Source of the DNA: Cyanobium sp. ATX 6A2
GTDB taxonomy: Bacteria > Cyanobacteriota > Cyanobacteriia > PCC-6307 > Cyanobiaceae
Reading direction: 5' to 3'
NCBI RefSeq assembly: GCF_024346355.1
Contig: NZ_JAGQCU010000007.1
Coordinates: 62,001-126,000, forward strand
Length of the DNA: 64,000 bases
The notes beneath the pieces were generated by a model that saw nothing but the letters and a program-made list of their open reading frames with translations, made no database searches and was not told the DNA's origin. Both the position numbers and the translations under genes were made by a program. Of this stretch, positions 37,437-45,223 are shown one piece after another (within the stretch, counting starts at the first letter, position 1; every line of letters starts with the position of its first letter).

Positions 37437-38321
37437 TCAGCTTACTGGCGTGATACTGGCAATCTTGCCACCTTCACGGTGAATGCGCTGATACTGCTCT
37501 GAAAGCTTGTTGAAGGGTATGAAGTATACCCGGTTAGCTTTTCTGTAACGAGAGACACGCCGTATATCATTAGCGCGATAGGCCGTGCATTCAACGCGAT
37601 AAATCTTGCCTTCTTCCCCAGCAATCACGCCAATGCGCGTGACTGGATCCGTGAGGTTGGCTGCTGGACGGAAGCTCCAGCCTTGGGAATCTTGTGACGA
37701 TGGAGGCACCACCGGAAGCGCCCGGTTTTGGTAAGCAGCGCCACCCAAGCGGCTCTTGTTTCCTGCGAGATTGCCCTTCAGGCTGCTGCTGCTGTTACCC
37801 CGCAGCAACTGGAATGACCAGGTGAATTCCTGTAGTGTTGTGCAGGATTCAGTCTTCCAGCCCCGCTGAAATGGAACCGTCCACTCACCAAAGCTGTTCT
37901 GGTACTCGTCGCAGTCCAGGAAGCTGTCGATATCTGCCTCGTAGCCGCTGGCGTCTAGCCGTTCAGCATGGGTGCGCATGTCTTCGAAGTCGACTGGTGC
38001 GCGACCAAGGAGATGCCGAAAAGCAAGCTCGATATACCGATAGCGCGTGCAGCTGTCGAAAAACCGTGTGCGGTAGAGGTCGCTCTTTGCGATGCTACGT
38101 ACAAACTCCCGTACGCTCACCTCGCCAAGTTTGAATTGCGATTCGGCGACGACCTGACGCTCACTCTCCATGACGTAAGCATTGCCAAGGACCTGTTTAT
38201 AAACTGCCCGGACAATAGCTTCCTTCTTCTCGTTATCGTCTCCGGGGATGAGTTCTAGTGGCGCCTCACACTCCTGTGAGAACCGTTCAACACCCAGTAT
38301 GGAGGCGGGGCCAAAGGGCAT
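37437..38321 (-). CDS. Phycobilisome rod linker, single linker plus CpcD domain
   Basis: Protein of 294 residues. It starts MPFGPASILGVERFSQECEA, has one PBS linker domain (VRAVYKQVLGNAYVMESERQ, YIELAFRHLLGRAPVDFEDM, YEADIDSFLDCDEYQNSFGE) and a C-terminal CpcD domain (YFIPFNKLSEQYQRIHREGG then KIASITPVS). The domain layout is the same as CpcC. It may be the phycoerythrin linker placed at the phycocyanin side (MpeD/CpeD-like); I cannot tell which. It is the first gene of the three-linker run. A minus-strand gap of 160 bases separates it from the pentapeptide gene. Confidence 0.85.
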   Translation of the reverse strand: MPFGPASILGVERFSQECEAPLELIPGDDNEKKEAIVRAVYKQVLGNAYVMESERQVVAESQFKLGEVSVREFVRSIAKSDLYRTRFFDSCTRYRYIELAFRHLLGRAPVDFEDMRTHAERLDASGYEADIDSFLDCDEYQNSFGEWTVPFQRGWKTESCTTLQEFTWSFQLLRGNSSSSLKGNLAGNKSRLGGAAYQNRALPVVPPSSQDSQGWSFRPAANLTDPVTRIGVIAGEEGKIYRVECTAYRANDIRRVSRYRKANRVYFIPFNKLSEQYQRIHREGGKIASITPVS

Positions 38322-38482
38322 GTCATTGCTGGCGAAACATGGTCATCATCGCTTTCATCCAGTGCCTCCACGGTCGAACTTTATAAACCTCAATCTTTTA
38401 CATCATTGTGTTGCCTGACTCCTGTCCTCGCTGCCCGCGGCTCCTGGCAGGGCCCCGTCAACCGTCACTTTTTGGGCCGGTT

Positions 38483-39238
38483 TCAGGGCTGCTTTGCTGA
38501 CTGCAACAGCGATTCCAGTGAGCTGCGGGTGGTCTCGCGGGTGAGCGGGTTCCAGCAATCCAGTTCGGTGTGCGCACGAGATAGGAGGTTCTCCAGCTGC
38601 TCCATGGCGATACCCGTAGTCAGGCTGAAATCAGCACCCTGAATGCTCTCCGCCCTGTCCAGGGCTGCGTCCGTGAACTCGGCCGCCCGGAGGTCGGCTT
38701 GATTGAGCTGGCTGCCGCCAAAGCGTGCCCCCACGCAGTGGCAGCCTTGTAGTTTTGCAAATCTCAGGTCGGCACCTACAAAACGCGCACCGTTCAGCAC
38801 GGCGCCACTCAGGTCGCAGCCGCTCAGGTAGGCGCCCATAAAATTCGCGGCACGCAGGTCCATCCCCCTGAGATCGGCGCCATTGAGAAAGGCGCCGTTG
38901 AGAATTGCCCCGGGGCCCACGGCTCCTGACTTGCCCAGATTGAATCCTTCCGGTACCTGGGTCTTGCTGTCATAGCGGGCCAGTGTGAGTCTGCAGCCTT
39001 CCAGCAGGCAGGCCGAAAGGTCTGTGCCCCTCAGGTCTGTACGGCACAGGTTCGCCCCTCTCAAATCCAGTGGTGGCAGAACACGGTGATCCCAGCGGGC
39101 CCCTCGTGCGTCAACCGGCGGCGGCTGCGAACCATCAGGTTCGCGCTTCTCCGGAGCCAGCCACTGCCCGGGGTCTTTCGGCAGCAGACCTGTATTGCCT
39201 TTGGTTTGTTCCATGCGCTTGGACAGTGTGTGAGCCAT
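38483..39238 (-). CDS. Pentapeptide repeat protein
   Basis: Protein of 251 residues (an ATG about 24 bases downstream is possible). Residues 60-200 are A(D/N)LxX pentapeptides, for example LDLRGANLCRTDLRGTDLSA, AILNGAFLNGADLRGMDLRA, AYLSGCDLSGAVLNGARFVG and SQLNQADLRAAEFTDAALDR, forming a right-handed beta-helix. The first 55 residues are Pro/Gly-rich. Its C-terminus is helical and Cys-containing (AHTELDCWNPLTRETT). The function is unknown. It stands between phycoerythrin linkers and the aplA-like gene, so a phycobilisome role is plausible. Confidence 0.85.
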   Translation of the reverse strand: MAHTLSKRMEQTKGNTGLLPKDPGQWLAPEKREPDGSQPPPVDARGARWDHRVLPPLDLRGANLCRTDLRGTDLSACLLEGCRLTLARYDSKTQVPEGFNLGKSGAVGPGAILNGAFLNGADLRGMDLRAANFMGAYLSGCDLSGAVLNGARFVGADLRFAKLQGCHCVGARFGGSQLNQADLRAAEFTDAALDRAESIQGADFSLTTGIAMEQLENLLSRAHTELDCWNPLTRETTRSSLESLLQSAKQP

Positions 39239-39311
39239 TTGCGATTGTGCCCCACTCTCGGGTCAGTTCCGATGCATTGCAGTGGATGGCTGGGGCGCCA
39301 TCACCCTTGCG

Positions 39312-39908
39312 TCACCAGATCTGTGCAGGGAGCAGAGCCTTCATCAGATCATCAATTGCCATGTTCAGGCAGCGGATCTCACGGGCATGCCCTGTTCCTT
39401 CTAGCAGGTGTGTCGTCAGGGCTCGCATCTGGGTCAGGGCGTATAGCAGAGCCGGCACTGGGACATCAACAAGTTTGTACAGCGCTAGCAAGGGGTTCAT
39501 CCCGTCCTTGTCAGTGATCTCTGCACAATCACACGCCACTCCGTAGGTGATCACCCGCAGAAACTGCTGGCAATCCCGCCAGCAAGCCTCGGCTCGCTGC
39601 TCTGGGTAAAGCTGTCCCCCAGGAAGAACAAGATGGGGATGTTGGTTCAGCAAGCGCCGCCTTGCCTCATCGACCAGCTGGATTGACTGCGCCATCAGCT
39701 CCCGAACGGCATGCTCAGAGGTTCCGCAATATTTGCATACTATCTTCAGCTCGTCTGGGCTCAGGGGGCGTTTGGCCGCATCGGCTCTGGCGACAAGTAT
39801 TCTCGCTTCTGAGGGAACAGTGGTTCGTTGGCTCAGACCGCACACCTGAGCCGCCTGGGCGAGTTGGCCGATCTGGAACTCTCGCTGTGGGTCTGCAGTC
39901 AGGTCCAC
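39312..39908 (-). CDS. aplA: Phycobiliprotein-like orphan (AplA-like), keeps a bilin-type Cys
   Basis: Protein of 198 residues with a globin-like phycobilisome domain: EHAVRELMAQSIQLVDEARR, then PHLVLPGGQLYPEQRAEACW and RDCQQFLRVITYGVACDCAE, later LYKLVDVPVPALLYALTQMR. The segment EACWRDC aligns with AACLRDM of CpcB, so the chromophore Cys (109) and the Asp (112) that contacts the bilin are both present. A second Cys follows (113), and a CKYC pair lies at 58-61. Its long N-terminal extension sets it apart from CpcA/B. I believe an allophycocyanin-like gene (aplA) is known in marine Synechococcus loci. Whether it carries a bilin is not shown. Confidence 0.7.
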   Translation of the reverse strand: MDLTADPQREFQIGQLAQAAQVCGLSQRTTVPSEARILVARADAAKRPLSPDELKIVCKYCGTSEHAVRELMAQSIQLVDEARRRLLNQHPHLVLPGGQLYPEQRAEACWRDCQQFLRVITYGVACDCAEITDKDGMNPLLALYKLVDVPVPALLYALTQMRALTTHLLEGTGHAREIRCLNMAIDDLMKALLPAQIW

Positions 39909-40321
39909 GATTGCACAGGGGTAGCGGTGAGCCAGCCATGCCGTTCGAGATGGAATGCCCAGATGATCGATTCACCCAGCCCAGGACAGTGTAGAGATGC
40001 CAATTCCACGAGTTGCGCCGATACCCCGAGCGTCCTGAGCAGATCCATGGCCTGGGCTGACCCTCCAACCCAGGCTGGCCGGATGGCCGCCCCTACGACC
40101 CATGTCAGACGGGTATCGAGAAGTTCTCCGCTGCCGCTTTCGCAGGCCAGTAGAAGATTGGCGTTGTCAGGATGGGATGCACGATGGGCCTGCCAGAGTT
40201 CGATGTCATCAACTCTGAGGTCGATGCGTAGACGATCTTGGTTGGTTCCATACTGAAGTTCCTGCCCTTTCCCGGCTTCTTCGATCAAGCGTTCGATGCC
40301 TGGGATTCCTTCAGGTGACAT
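39899..40321 (-). CDS. Unknown protein coupled to the phycobiliprotein-like orphan
   Basis: Protein of 140 residues from the only in-frame ATG, 40321. It contains RLRIDLRVDDIELWQAHRAS, an LLLACESGSGELLDTRLTWV strand-rich middle, LVELASLHCPGLGESIIWAF and a tail HGWLTATPVQSWT. I recognise no family. Its stop overlaps the start of the next gene by 10 bases, so both are probably translated together. The frame reads like protein for another 40 codons upstream (see the upstream entry), so the true start could be elsewhere or the N-terminus may be damaged. Confidence 0.6.
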   Translation of the reverse strand: MSPEGIPGIERLIEEAGKGQELQYGTNQDRLRIDLRVDDIELWQAHRASHPDNANLLLACESGSGELLDTRLTWVVGAAIRPAWVGGSAQAMDLLRTLGVSAQLVELASLHCPGLGESIIWAFHLERHGWLTATPVQSWT

Positions 40322-40734
40322 TGCGGATGTGGAGCTGGAGAGGACTCTGGCGGCCTCAGCGGCCCACTTGTGTTCATCGTAACCGACCTCGTGGCCGTCT
40401 GAATCGAGGATTCGCCGACGGCGGTGGTTTGCAAAGGGTTCTGGATCAAGCTCTCAAGGGGGTCAGAAGCTCACTTCGCGCCTGGGCATGGTGTGGGATT
40501 GAGCAGATGGGAGTGTTTTCGGTCTGATCAGGAACTGAGACTGTGCTCTTGTCAATGGACGATCAATCTGTGGAGTGTCACGACAGTCAGGACTTTCTGT
40601 CATATTCACAGCCGTGACATCGTTGTACTTCGGGCAGGCATCTCCTCCCCTTGCTTATGATTGCCCTTAACTCCCCCCATTGTTGTGGGACAGGCTGGGC
40701 AAGCTACAGTTTTGATCGCTTTGGAAAACCATAG
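40322..40734. other. Region upstream of the unknown gene, no clear gene
   Basis: About 410 bases. In the frame of the gene below, the minus-strand bases 40453 back to 40322 read like protein (ending in DSDGHEVGYDEHKWAAEAA) but with no ATG, GTG or TTG, and a TGA at 40454-40456 closes them. The rest holds no coding signal. It should carry the promoter of the orphan pair. Confidence 0.5.
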
Positions 40735-40759
40735 AAAAGGCCTCCCGGTGGGGAGGCCT
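40735..40759 (-). terminator. Rho-independent terminator of cpcBA
   Basis: On the minus strand a 9-base stem AGGCCTCCC (40751-40759 read in reverse) with a CACC loop and GGGAGGCCT is followed by TTTT (40735-40738). It lies about 27 bases after the cpcA stop and ends the cpcBA operon. Confidence 0.92.
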
Positions 40760-40786
40760 GGCGAGAGATCTGAACCAAGGGTTGGA

Positions 40787-41275
40787 TCAGACGAGCGCGT
40801 TGATGGCGTAATCCAGGTAGTTGTTGGCTTCGGTGGCAGCTTCACCGGCAAGACCATGGTTGGCCTTGATGTAGTTGAGGGCTTCGACGTACCAAGAGGG
40901 GGAGAGTTCGAAGGCGCGGTTGATCTCGTCGAGACCGGCGATCAGGTACTCATCCATAGGGCCTGTACCACCAGCCACGAGGCAGTAGGTGACCATGCGC
41001 AGGTAGTAGCCGATGTCCCGGGCGCACTTGGCCTTGCCGCGGGCGTCGGAGGCATAGTTGGGCCCCTGCATCTGGGTGGTGTAGGGGAATTTGCTGTAGA
41101 CGGCCTGTGCTGCGCCGTTCACAAGCTGATCAGACTTGGCAGTGAGTCCCTTGGCGGCCTCGAGGGCGTTCTTGGCGCGCTCGAAACGACCGAAGGCAGC
41201 ATTGAGCTCGGTGTTGGAGAGGAAGCGGCCCTGGGAATCGGCAGAGGCGACGGCTTCGGTGAGGGGGGTCTTCAT
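40787..41275 (-). CDS. cpcA: Phycocyanin alpha subunit
   Basis: Protein of 162 residues. It begins [20 protein letters not shown], carries its bilin at [20 protein letters not shown] (the Cys84 position), and ends [13 protein letters not shown]. Phycocyanobilin is attached by CpcE/CpcF (18-20 kb), so this is a C-phycocyanin alpha. It is the last gene of cpcBA, with a strong terminator. It is intact, in contrast to the decayed copy at 19.9 kb. Its GC content is high, like the chromosome flanks. Confidence 0.98.
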   Translation of the reverse strand: MKTPLTEAVASADSQGRFLSNTELNAAFGRFERAKNALEAAKGLTAKSDQLVNGAAQAVYSKFPYTTQMQGPNYASDARGKAKCARDIGYYLRMVTYCLVAGGTGPMDEYLIAGLDEINRAFELSPSWYVEALNYIKANHGLAGEAATEANNYLDYAINALV

Positions 41276-41329
41276 TGGGTTGAGAGAAGGAGTTGGATCC
41301 GATGATCAGGAGGTGAAGTCCTGAGGGAT

Positions 41330-41848
41330 TCAGCCGACAGCGGCGGCAGCGCGATCGAAGTAGGTGCCGATCTCGCTCATCAGAGCGGAGCAGTCACCAG
41401 CGGTGATACCACTGCGATTGTTGGCGATGGAGATGGCGGCATCCTTCATCTTGCGCACGCCTTCAGCCACGGAAGCGCCGGGGACGCCGAGGGCGAGGTA
41501 GGTCTCACGCAGGCCGTTGAGGCAGCGGTCTTCCAGCACGGAAGCGTCGCCGGAAAACACGGCGTAAGTAACGTAGCGGAGGATGATCTCCATGTCGCGC
41601 AGGCAGGCAGCCATGCGGCGCTGGGTGTACGCGTTGCCACCGGGGGCGATCAGAGAGGGCTGGGCCTCGAAGAGGTCGCGGGCCGCGTTGGTGATGATGG
41701 CGGAAGCGTTGGAGGTGATGCGGTTGACGGCATCCATCCGCTTGTTGCTGTCGGCGGCCATCGCCGCGAGGGCGTCGATCTGACCAGCGTTGATGAATTC
41801 GCCGCGGGCATCAGCCTGGGCAACGACCTTGGTGAAGGCGTCGAACAT
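41330..41848 (-). CDS. cpcB: Phycocyanin beta subunit
   Basis: Protein of 172 residues from ATG 41848. It begins [20 protein letters not shown] and carries bilins at [20 protein letters not shown] (the Cys82/84 site) and [19 protein letters not shown] (the Cys153/155 site). Asn72 in ITSNASA is the methylated position. The ribosome-binding site AAAGGAG lies 8-14 bases upstream. It is the first gene of cpcBA. The CpcS/CpeS-type and CpcT lyases in the window are candidates for its two sites. Confidence 0.98.
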   Translation of the reverse strand: MFDAFTKVVAQADARGEFINAGQIDALAAMAADSNKRMDAVNRITSNASAIITNAARDLFEAQPSLIAPGGNAYTQRRMAACLRDMEIILRYVTYAVFSGDASVLEDRCLNGLRETYLALGVPGASVAEGVRKMKDAAISIANNRSGITAGDCSALMSEIGTYFDRAAAAVG

Positions 41849-42152
41849 TGAGGAGCTCCTTTTCTCGACGGGCTGTCGGGGAGGGTGGATACGGGGGCAG
41901 GTTGACTTGAACCAGTCACAGCCGGCGGGCAAACCCGCTGCGCCAGGTACTCGTCAACTTGACCTGATCATGCTGACGCCAAGGGGCTGATGACTGGGAT
42001 CTGGTTCACAAACGGTCATTGCCCTTGGCTTGCATGGGTCGGGGTGGCACGGGTTCGTTGGCCAGGCCTGTGCATTCCGGTGCGCCTCAGACAAAGGAGC
42101 CCCATCGGGCCCCCAATGGATGGCTGGGGATGCCCGCGCCGCTCAGCGCGCC
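41849..42152 (-). promoter_or_regulatory. Leader region of cpcB-cpcA
   Basis: About 300 bases between cpcB and the CpcD-type gene with no supported gene. The 20 bases before cpcB (CGAGAAAAGGAGCTCCTCA) hold a strong ribosome-binding site and are also found, nearly unchanged, before the cpcB relict at 20.5 kb. A cpcBA promoter is expected here, but no -10/-35 can be named. Confidence 0.55.
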
Positions 42153-42419
42153 TCAGTTGTTCTCGGCCTTCGAGCGGGTTTTCTTCCGGGCCGGGGCCAC
42201 CTTGGTGGCAGCCAGATCGCCGCCGTTTACAGCCACCCCGGTGATTCTGCCGCCCATGCGCTGCACCATGCGCATGGTTTCGTTCATGCGGGTGTAGGGC
42301 ACATTCATCACCATGTCCGCTGTGCGCGAATAGTCGTTGTTGGCCAGGCCGGTCACCGTGAACGTGACCTGGCGACCGCTGCTGAAGCTGGTGCCGCGGC
42401 TACCTGCAGAAACCTTCAT
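42153..42419 (-). CDS. cpcD: Small rod-capping linker, CpcD type
   Basis: Protein of 88 residues. It is a single CpcD domain: VTFTVTGLANNDYSRTADMV, then MNVPYTRMNETMRMVQRMGG and RITGVAVNGGDL, followed by a basic ARKKTRSKAENN. It caps the end of a phycocyanin rod and limits its length. It is followed by cpcC upstream and cpcBA downstream on the same strand, giving cpcC-cpcD-cpcB-cpcA. Clear family match. Confidence 0.92.
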   Translation of the reverse strand: MKVSAGSRGTSFSSGRQVTFTVTGLANNDYSRTADMVMNVPYTRMNETMRMVQRMGGRITGVAVNGGDLAATKVAPARKKTRSKAENN

Positions 42420-42474
42420 GGCTGACGAAGCAAAGTGGATGGCAAGAAAGGGAGGGAGAACTGGCCGCTGGTGG

Positions 42475-43320
42475 TCAGTTCACCGGGGTGATGCTGGCGA
42501 TGCGGCCACCTTCACGCAGAATCTGCTGCTGGGTCTGCAGCAGTTTGTTGAAGGGGATGAAGCGGACGGGGTTGCTGCGCTTGTGCAGCCTGTAGTTGTT
42601 GTAACCGGTGATCTCCACCCGGAAGGTGCGACCTTCCTCTCCTGAGCCCACGCCCTGACGGGTCACGCCATCGCTGGTGACCTTGCGGAACACGGCGCCC
42701 TTGGCGTTGGGGCTGACCACGGCCATCGGCTGCTCAGCGTGAACCGCCGGGTTCAGGCCTGACTGGGTCTTGAGCAGATCGCCCCGAACCGAAGCGCCCA
42801 CCCCGCGGGTGAGCTGCAGCATGTAGGAGAACTGCAGCCCCTGCTGGCCGGCGTTGTCGTTAAAACGATGCAGGAAGGGCACCACCTCTTCACCGAAGCG
42901 GCCCTGGTATTCGGCGCTATCGATGTAGGAGTCGATTTCAGCGTCGTAGCCCTGCTCCTGCAGGATGGTGAAATGCTCGAGCATCTCGGCCTTGTTCTGG
43001 GGGGCACGGCCCAGCAGATGCTTGAAGTTGAGCTCGATGATCCTGTAGGGGTTGCAGTTCTCGAAGAACTTCTGCTTGTAGAGCCCACTCTTGGCCACCT
43101 GGCGAACAAACTCACGCACACTCAGGTAGCCGCGCCTGAACAGTGATTCGGGCCCTTCGAGCCGCTCACTCTTCATCCCATACTGGTTGCCGAGCACCTG
43201 GCGGTAGACAGCACGCATCAGCCCCTCCTTGTCATTTTCAGAGGCGTTGGTCCAGTTTTCCTTGGTGCGGTCGTTGGAAAAACGCTCAATGCCCAGGTAG
43301 GACGCGTTGGCGAGGGTCAT
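42475..43320 (-). CDS. cpcC: Phycocyanin rod linker, CpcC type
   Basis: Protein of 281 residues from ATG 43320. It starts MTLANASYLGIERFSNDRTK, carries a PBS linker domain (LMRAVYRQVLGNQYGMKSER, IIELNFKHLLGRAPQNKAEM, YDAEIDSYIDSAEYQGRFGE) and a C-terminal CpcD domain (FIPFNKLLQTQQQILREGGR ending SITPVN). CpcC holds phycocyanin discs in the rod, next to the phycoerythrin part. An in-frame extension upstream to an earlier ATG is rejected as it is GC-rich and repetitive. It is the first gene of cpcC-cpcD-cpcBA. Confidence 0.92.
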   Translation of the reverse strand: MTLANASYLGIERFSNDRTKENWTNASENDKEGLMRAVYRQVLGNQYGMKSERLEGPESLFRRGYLSVREFVRQVAKSGLYKQKFFENCNPYRIIELNFKHLLGRAPQNKAEMLEHFTILQEQGYDAEIDSYIDSAEYQGRFGEEVVPFLHRFNDNAGQQGLQFSYMLQLTRGVGASVRGDLLKTQSGLNPAVHAEQPMAVVSPNAKGAVFRKVTSDGVTRQGVGSGEEGRTFRVEITGYNNYRLHKRSNPVRFIPFNKLLQTQQQILREGGRIASITPVN

Positions 43321-43687
43321 GAACTTGCGGGGACGGGCGTATGGAGTGCGACGTATGGAGTTCGTTCGCGGCCTTCGTGTACCCATCGCTAGGCAGCTCT
43401 CAGCGTGACAGGCAGCGCGTGACAGGAATTGCTGACCGATCCTATGGGTGTGCCTGAGCCTCTTCACAGGCTTTCCCGAATCGTTACAAACCCGGCCATG
43501 GGCCTCGCCCTGGCGTCGCGGGCAAACATCGATACCATCGGCGCACATTCCGTTCCTGTGCATCCAGCGCCACCACCAGCTTCGCTGCTCTGGAAACCCT
43601 GCTCTGGACACCCCTGCTCTGGAAACCCTGCTCCGGAACCCTGGGGCTTCAGCTTTAGCTTTGATCCACCGCCGGTTGTGACCAGCG
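43321..43687. other. Divergent gap with a short tandem repeat
   Basis: The region between cpcC and the coiled-coil gene holds no supported gene. At 43587-43644 four near-copies of GCTCTGGAAACCCT (14-15 bases) lie in tandem. The promoter of cpcC should be here, upstream of 43320 on the minus strand. Confidence 0.6.
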
Positions 43688-44143
43688 ATGCCCCTCCAGT
43701 CGCCCAGCCCTTCGCCCCTCCGGCTGCCCACGCCTCCCACTCCTGAAGCCAGCCAGCGGCTGGCCCAGCAGTTGCACACCCTCTCCCAGGTGGTGGAGAC
43801 GCTCACCTACCGCCTGCTGGAGCTGGAGGAACGGCTCTCGGTTCAGGATCGACGCCTTCAGGACTTGGCCGAGACCCCACAGCCGGACCTGGGCATGGGC
43901 GCCGCCGCCCAGGGGCGTCTGGAGGAGACCGAGGAGCGCCTCAAGCGGGTCGAAGCCTTGCTCACCGGGATCGAGCCAGCCACTGACAGCCCTGCCGGGC
44001 CAGCTGCCCGTGCCGCCGGTGTTCACGACATCGATGGACCGTTTCCGGAGGAACCTGAACAGCCCTTCCTCGATGAACTGGAGGCCGGCCCCGAGCCCCC
44101 AACAGGCCCTGCACACGACTACCGCGGGTTCCTCACGGCCTGA
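43688..44143 (+). CDS. Hypothetical protein with coiled coil
   Basis: Protein of 151 residues. The first 20 are Pro/Ser-rich. Then RLAQQLHTLSQVVETLTYRL and LELEERLSVQDRRLQDLAE form a coiled coil, with another helix RLEETEERLKRVEALLTGI. The last 55 residues are Pro/Asp/Glu-rich and probably disordered. No function can be assigned. It faces cpcT with an 11-base overlap of the 3' ends. Its position between cpcC and cpcT is the only hint of a phycobilisome link. Confidence 0.65.
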   Translation: MPLQSPSPSPLRLPTPPTPEASQRLAQQLHTLSQVVETLTYRLLELEERLSVQDRRLQDLAETPQPDLGMGAAAQGRLEETEERLKRVEALLTGIEPATDSPAGPAARAAGVHDIDGPFPEEPEQPFLDELEAGPEPPTGPAHDYRGFLTA

Positions 44144-44735
44144 AGGCGGCCTGCCAGGCGGCGGGAATCTCCCCGCTGTAATCGTCGGTGCGGCTGAATT
44201 CGAAGGGCCCGGCCAGCGATCCCCACACCTGTTCGTGGGTGGTGGGGTCATGGCCCGTGTCGATGGTGCGCATGCCATGGGCATCCAGCTCCAGCCGGCT
44301 CACCAGGTAGGTGGTGGCACCCTTGCGCTCCACCAGGCAGCGGCAGCCGGGCTCCACTTCACCGATGAACCCCTCACGCTCTTCCCGCACCCGGTAGGTG
44401 CAACCGTCCAGGGGGCGCAGATCCTGGGCCTGGATCCGGCTGCGGCGTTCGGCATCATCCACCGCACCCCAGAAGCGCTGCTCATCGATCACCGCCTGGT
44501 TGTGGATCACCAGGCCGTCGCCCTGGCGTGCCGGACGCAACACCCGGATCCGGTAGGGCGCAGCCGGGTTGATGGCGTAACTCTGCTCCAGCAGTAGCGA
44601 GCCCGGCGCCAGCTGGGGCAGGGGCCTCATCTTCACCAGGATGTGGGCGTAGAGCGGGGGGTTCTCGAAGGCCTGCTGCTGGTTGCTGAATCCGCCGCTC
44701 AGCAGCTGGACCAGCCGGCTCAGGGAGCTGTCCAT
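44133..44735 (-). CDS. cpcT: Chromophore lyase of the CpcT/CpeT family
   Basis: Protein of 200 residues from ATG 44735. It has LSRLVQLLSGGFSNQQQAFE, then YAHILVKMRPLPQLAPGSLL, YAINPAAPYRIRVLRP and a later YLVSRLELDAHGMRTIDTG, matching the CpcT/CpeT family. CpcT attaches phycocyanobilin to CpcB Cys153/155. It lies near cpcC-cpcD-cpcBA and downstream of no other lyase, so CpcT is preferred over CpeT. Its 3' end overlaps the facing coiled-coil gene by 11 bases. Confidence 0.9.
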   Translation of the reverse strand: MDSSLSRLVQLLSGGFSNQQQAFENPPLYAHILVKMRPLPQLAPGSLLLEQSYAINPAAPYRIRVLRPARQGDGLVIHNQAVIDEQRFWGAVDDAERRSRIQAQDLRPLDGCTYRVREEREGFIGEVEPGCRCLVERKGATTYLVSRLELDAHGMRTIDTGHDPTTHEQVWGSLAGPFEFSRTDDYSGEIPAAWQAAFRP

Positions 44736-44779
44736 CGGGCCAGGGGGGGGCGAGGAGGGGCGCAGTGGTGAGCCTGGCA

Positions 44780-45013
44780 CTACAGCCCCAGCAGCCGCAG
44801 GCGGAAGGACGCCACCTGGGCGGCGAGTTCGGGCTGGCTGCGCTGGAAGGGATGCTCGGCCAGGGCCTGGAGCACCAGTGCCCGTTTGTGTTCGCGCTCC
44901 AGGCCGTGGTCGGGGTCGTTCTGCTCGTGCAGCTGCCAGGCTGCATCGAACGCCTGGGCGAAGCTGTCGGCGTTGTCGAACTGCTGATCGTGCTTGCTGG
45001 GCAGTTCGTTCAT
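44780..45013 (-). CDS. Small conserved protein upstream of cpcT
   Basis: Protein of 77 residues from ATG 45013 (MNELPSKHDQQFDNADSFAQ). It is helical (AFDAAWQLHEQNDPDHGLER, ALVLQALAEHPFQRSQPELA) and has no membrane segment. It is 44 bases upstream of cpcT on the same strand. A similar short protein stands before cpcT in other picocyanobacterial phycobilisome regions, as far as I recall. No function is known. Confidence 0.65.
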   Translation of the reverse strand: MNELPSKHDQQFDNADSFAQAFDAAWQLHEQNDPDHGLEREHKRALVLQALAEHPFQRSQPELAAQVASFRLRLLGL

Positions 45014-45150
45014 GCTGGCAGTGGGGAGCCGGGCGGTTGAGGGTAACCGGCTGCGCGGAACAAATCCTGCCACCGAATGGGGCACGGGCGGCTACTCATG
45101 GAGGTTCAGCCCTGAATCGTGGCTGAACGACGTAGCGGAACAACGCGGAA

Positions 45151-45223
45151 TGCCAGGACCCAGATTTGAACTGGGGACACGGCGATTTTCAGTCGCCTGC
45201 TCTACCAACTGAGCTATCCCGGC
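45151..45223 (-). tRNA. tRNA-Phe (GAA)
   Basis: A 73-base tRNA. The acceptor GCCGGGA (45217-45223) pairs with TCCTGGC (45152-45158), with A as discriminator. The anticodon loop CTGAAAA gives GAA, and the T-loop is TTCAAAT. CCA is not encoded. The comF frame reads into its 5' half. Confidence 0.96.

Noticed and set aside
42475-43806. Extended cpcC frame to 43806
   Set aside because: The extra 160 residues are basic, repetitive and come from the tandem-repeat region; linker homologues start at the 43320 ATG.
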